NCBI GenBank assembly: GCA_003695105.1
Contig: RFIZ01000306.1
Span: forward strand, 1-7,041
Source: Fidelibacterota bacterium
GTDB lineage: Bacteria; Fidelibacterota; Marinisomatia; Marinisomatales; J089
Reading direction: 5' to 3'
DNA: 7,041 nt
Shown here piece after piece: positions 5,553 through 7,041 of the stretch. The first letter of the stretch is position 1; the number at the start of each line of letters is the position of its first letter. A program made the translations under genes and the position numbers. Under the pieces are notes generated by a model that was not told where the DNA came from, did not search any database, and saw nothing but the letters and a program-made list of their open reading frames with translations.

Positions 5553-7041
5553 ACTTGGCACACCGTTCGATGCGGCTGACGGATTCACTCTGGTTCTTGG
5601 CCTGAATGCGGTAGAGATAAACACCGTTGGCCAGACGATTTCCCCATTGGTCCCGTCCATCCCAATGGAGAGTAGCAAATCCGGGGGGAAACGGCCGGGG
5701 TCCCAATCGGACCAGTCTGCGGCCGTTCAGGGTGTATATGTCCACGGTTACATCCGCAGCCGCACTGATCTCAAAGGTAAAATCGGTTGCCGAATGAAAC
5801 GGATTGGGGAAATTCAATACATTTAACAGCCGGAGGGCTGACTGGGTTATCCGGTACAGCGTAATCTCCGCATCGGCCGGATTATTGGCACTGTCCCAGG
5901 CCTGCACCCGTACGGTTTCGCCGCTGGAGTATTCATCGCTCAGGATTTCAATCGTACCGGTGGTGATGGAATTCAGATCGTACACAAACCGATCGGTGAT
6001 GTCGATCGTTTCGCCCCGATCCACGCGGGTCCACTCAATCGTATGACCGATCTCTCCCGTCAGATTGATGCCCAACGGATCGGTCAACCGGACCCAAAGA
6101 CGATCATCCGGGTTCAAATGATCTCCCGGTCCCAATCGCCGGCCGCTGTCGGTTTCAAACTGAATGATGGGACCGCTGTGGTCCTGCGTGGGAAGGCCGC
6201 CCTGAAAGTAAATATTTCCCCGACTTCCCAAAGCTTCCTGGAAACCGGTCTCCGTGCTATAGATGTACAGGGAGAGATAGCCCGGCGCCGCAGAATAGGA
6301 TAAATCATTGGGCAGGCGCACTTGTCCCTGCAACTGATTACCGGTAAAACTGATCTGCCCCCGGAAGAGGGTGGGGCCCGGCAAAACGAAAGACAGGGAC
6401 TGTTCAGTGTTCAAAAAAGAGTAGTGCCGGGTGACCGGCCGATCGGCGTCCCGCAGGGTGACGAAGCCGTATCCCGGACCATTCAGAACGGACTGGCTTC
6501 CGGTATAGGTGGCCACAGCCAACGCCTGGAGCGTGTCCCGATCCACTTCGATCCGGTCCAGCGTATCCGCCGCCAGGGCGATATGCAAAGCGGGATCGCC
6601 GAAAAGGTGGAATAATTCGCCATCGGCGTTTCCGGTTTTCACCGATTGCAGGATATCTCCCAACGGCTGCCGGGTGACCCGATGATGGGGAAAAAGGGAC
6701 CGGAAGATCTGTTCGGTGTAATACTGGTTGGAAGAGACGGTGATGAGACGGCTGGTAGTGATGATGGCGGCGGCACCGTCCCGGGGCCGGCGGATCAATT
6801 CTTCCGAAAAAGCTTCGTTATCTACATAATCGAAATGCCCCCAGGAACAGGTTCCAGCAATCCAAAGGTGTAGTTTCATCCCGGTTTGGATCCGGGCCAC
6901 ATCCCCCCGGTCCTGAAACAGGAGCCGTTCCTGAGCCCATTGGTGTTCGCTCCCGTGGCCGATGTAATTGATGATGGCGGTGCCTTCCCGGACCTGGCGA
7001 AACAGGGCCTCGGTAGCGTCCGGTTTGACCACGCCATAGGA
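5545..7041 (-). CDS. porU: PorU-like type IX secretion sortase, C-terminal part (partial)
   Basis: The last 498 residues of a gingipain-family (peptidase C25) protein are present; the 5' end lies beyond the right edge and the frame is open to it, so the in-frame GTG at 7030-7032 is not a real start. PorU is the outer-membrane sortase of the T9SS, which removes C-terminal sorting domains from cargo and attaches it to the cell surface. Counting from the edge, the protease core has the catalytic His in NYIGHGSEH (H29) and the Cys in AGTCSWGHFD (C65), followed by the typical FHLFGDPALHI. Beta-rich PorU segments follow, including the DPLGIN...GHTIEW region and VQAWDSANN. A C-terminal FlgD-like/T9SS sorting-type domain begins at FPNPF (411-415) and ends with WDGRDQWGNRLANGVYLYRI (460-479), plus a short tail. 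An ordinary C25 protease cargo is the alternative, but the post-catalytic segments favour PorU. maf follows with an 8-base overlap. Confidence 0.88.
   Translation of the reverse strand, partial: SYGVVKPDATEALFRQVREGTAIINYIGHGSEHQWAQERLLFQDRGDVARIQTGMKLHLWIAGTCSWGHFDYVDNEAFSEELIRRPRDGAAAIITTSRLITVSSNQYYTEQIFRSLFPHHRVTRQPLGDILQSVKTGNADGELFHLFGDPALHIALAADTLDRIEVDRDTLQALAVATYTGSQSVLNGPGYGFVTLRDADRPVTRHYSFLNTEQSLSFVLPGPTLFRGQISFTGNQLQGQVRLPNDLSYSAAPGYLSLYIYSTETGFQEALGSRGNIYFQGGLPTQDHSGPIIQFETDSGRRLGPGDHLNPDDRLWVRLTDPLGINLTGEIGHTIEWTRVDRGETIDITDRFVYDLNSITTGTIEILSDEYSSGETVRVQAWDSANNPADAEITLYRITQSALRLLNVLNFPNPFHSATDFTFEISAAADVTVDIYTLNGRRLVRLGPRPFPPGFATLHWDGRDQWGNRLANGVYLYRIQAKNQSESVSRIERCAKYE
5602..5811 (-). 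other. T9SS type A / FlgD-like C-terminal sorting domain within porU
   Basis: This part of the porU-like gene encodes the roughly 70-residue module running from FPNPF to GVYLYRI, with the repeating pattern of hydrophobic strands (FTFEIS, VTVDIYTLNGRRLVRL), the central ATLHWDGRD and the closing GNRLANGVYLYRI. These are hallmarks of the sorting domains exported by the type IX secretion system. About a dozen residues (ESVSRIERCAKYE) follow, a slightly long and Cys-containing end. Confidence 0.8.

Noticed and set aside
5553..5678. N-terminal extension of maf by 42 codons
   Set aside because: The extra residues do not resemble Maf and lie over the conserved sorting domain of porU; the internal ATG at 5552 gives the normal family N-terminus.
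7030..7032. GTG as the start of the porU-like gene
   Set aside because: The frame stays open to the window edge and the residues are in the middle of the C25 protease domain; the real start is outside the window.

Overview
The window looks like a chromosomal segment from a moderately GC-rich, Gram-negative-type bacterium of the FCB (Fibrobacteres-Chlorobi-Bacteroidetes) assemblage or a neighbouring candidate phylum such as Calditrichota, Marinimicrobia or KSB1. The pointers are a PorU-like gingipain-family sortase ending in an FPNPF/FlgD-like type IX secretion (T9SS) sorting domain, a Maf protein with the GIQDW...FYNVVGFPL ending that I associate with that assemblage, and a B12-dependent ribonucleotide reductase of a similar flavour. 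The phylum assignment is inference; no rRNA gene is present.

Layout. From 1 to 2158 on the + strand lies the classic translation/nucleotide cluster rpsB(3' end)-tsf-pyrH-frr, with gaps of 4 to 10 bases, so almost certainly one transcript. It ends at a strong symmetrical hairpin (2183-2210) that can terminate transcription from both sides. Everything after that is on the - strand: nrdJ (class II, adenosylcobalamin-dependent ribonucleotide reductase, 2235-4658), a 306-base regulatory gap (4659-4964), maf (4965-5552), and the C-terminal half of a porU-like gene (5545 to the window edge) that overlaps maf by 8 bases.

How the genes relate. The + cluster supplies ribosomal protein S2, the EF-Tu recycling factor, UMP kinase and the ribosome recycling factor. 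NrdJ makes deoxyribonucleotides; Maf hydrolyses non-canonical or surplus nucleoside triphosphates and is linked to septation control; PorU would process and anchor T9SS cargo at the outer membrane.

The most interesting non-coding signal is in the gap upstream of nrdJ: two direct-repeat DnaA boxes (one a perfect TTATCCACA) exactly 11 bases apart, next to an A/T tract and a weak promoter-like pair, followed by a perfect 8-bp dyad in the presumed nrdJ leader. This recalls the DnaA control of E. coli nrdAB, but on an unrelated class of reductase. Within NrdJ, the C-terminal TSCPD domain appears to have lost its four usual cysteines together. I see no mobile element, CRISPR array, tRNA or rRNA, and no wholly new gene system; most of the coding content is conserved housekeeping.
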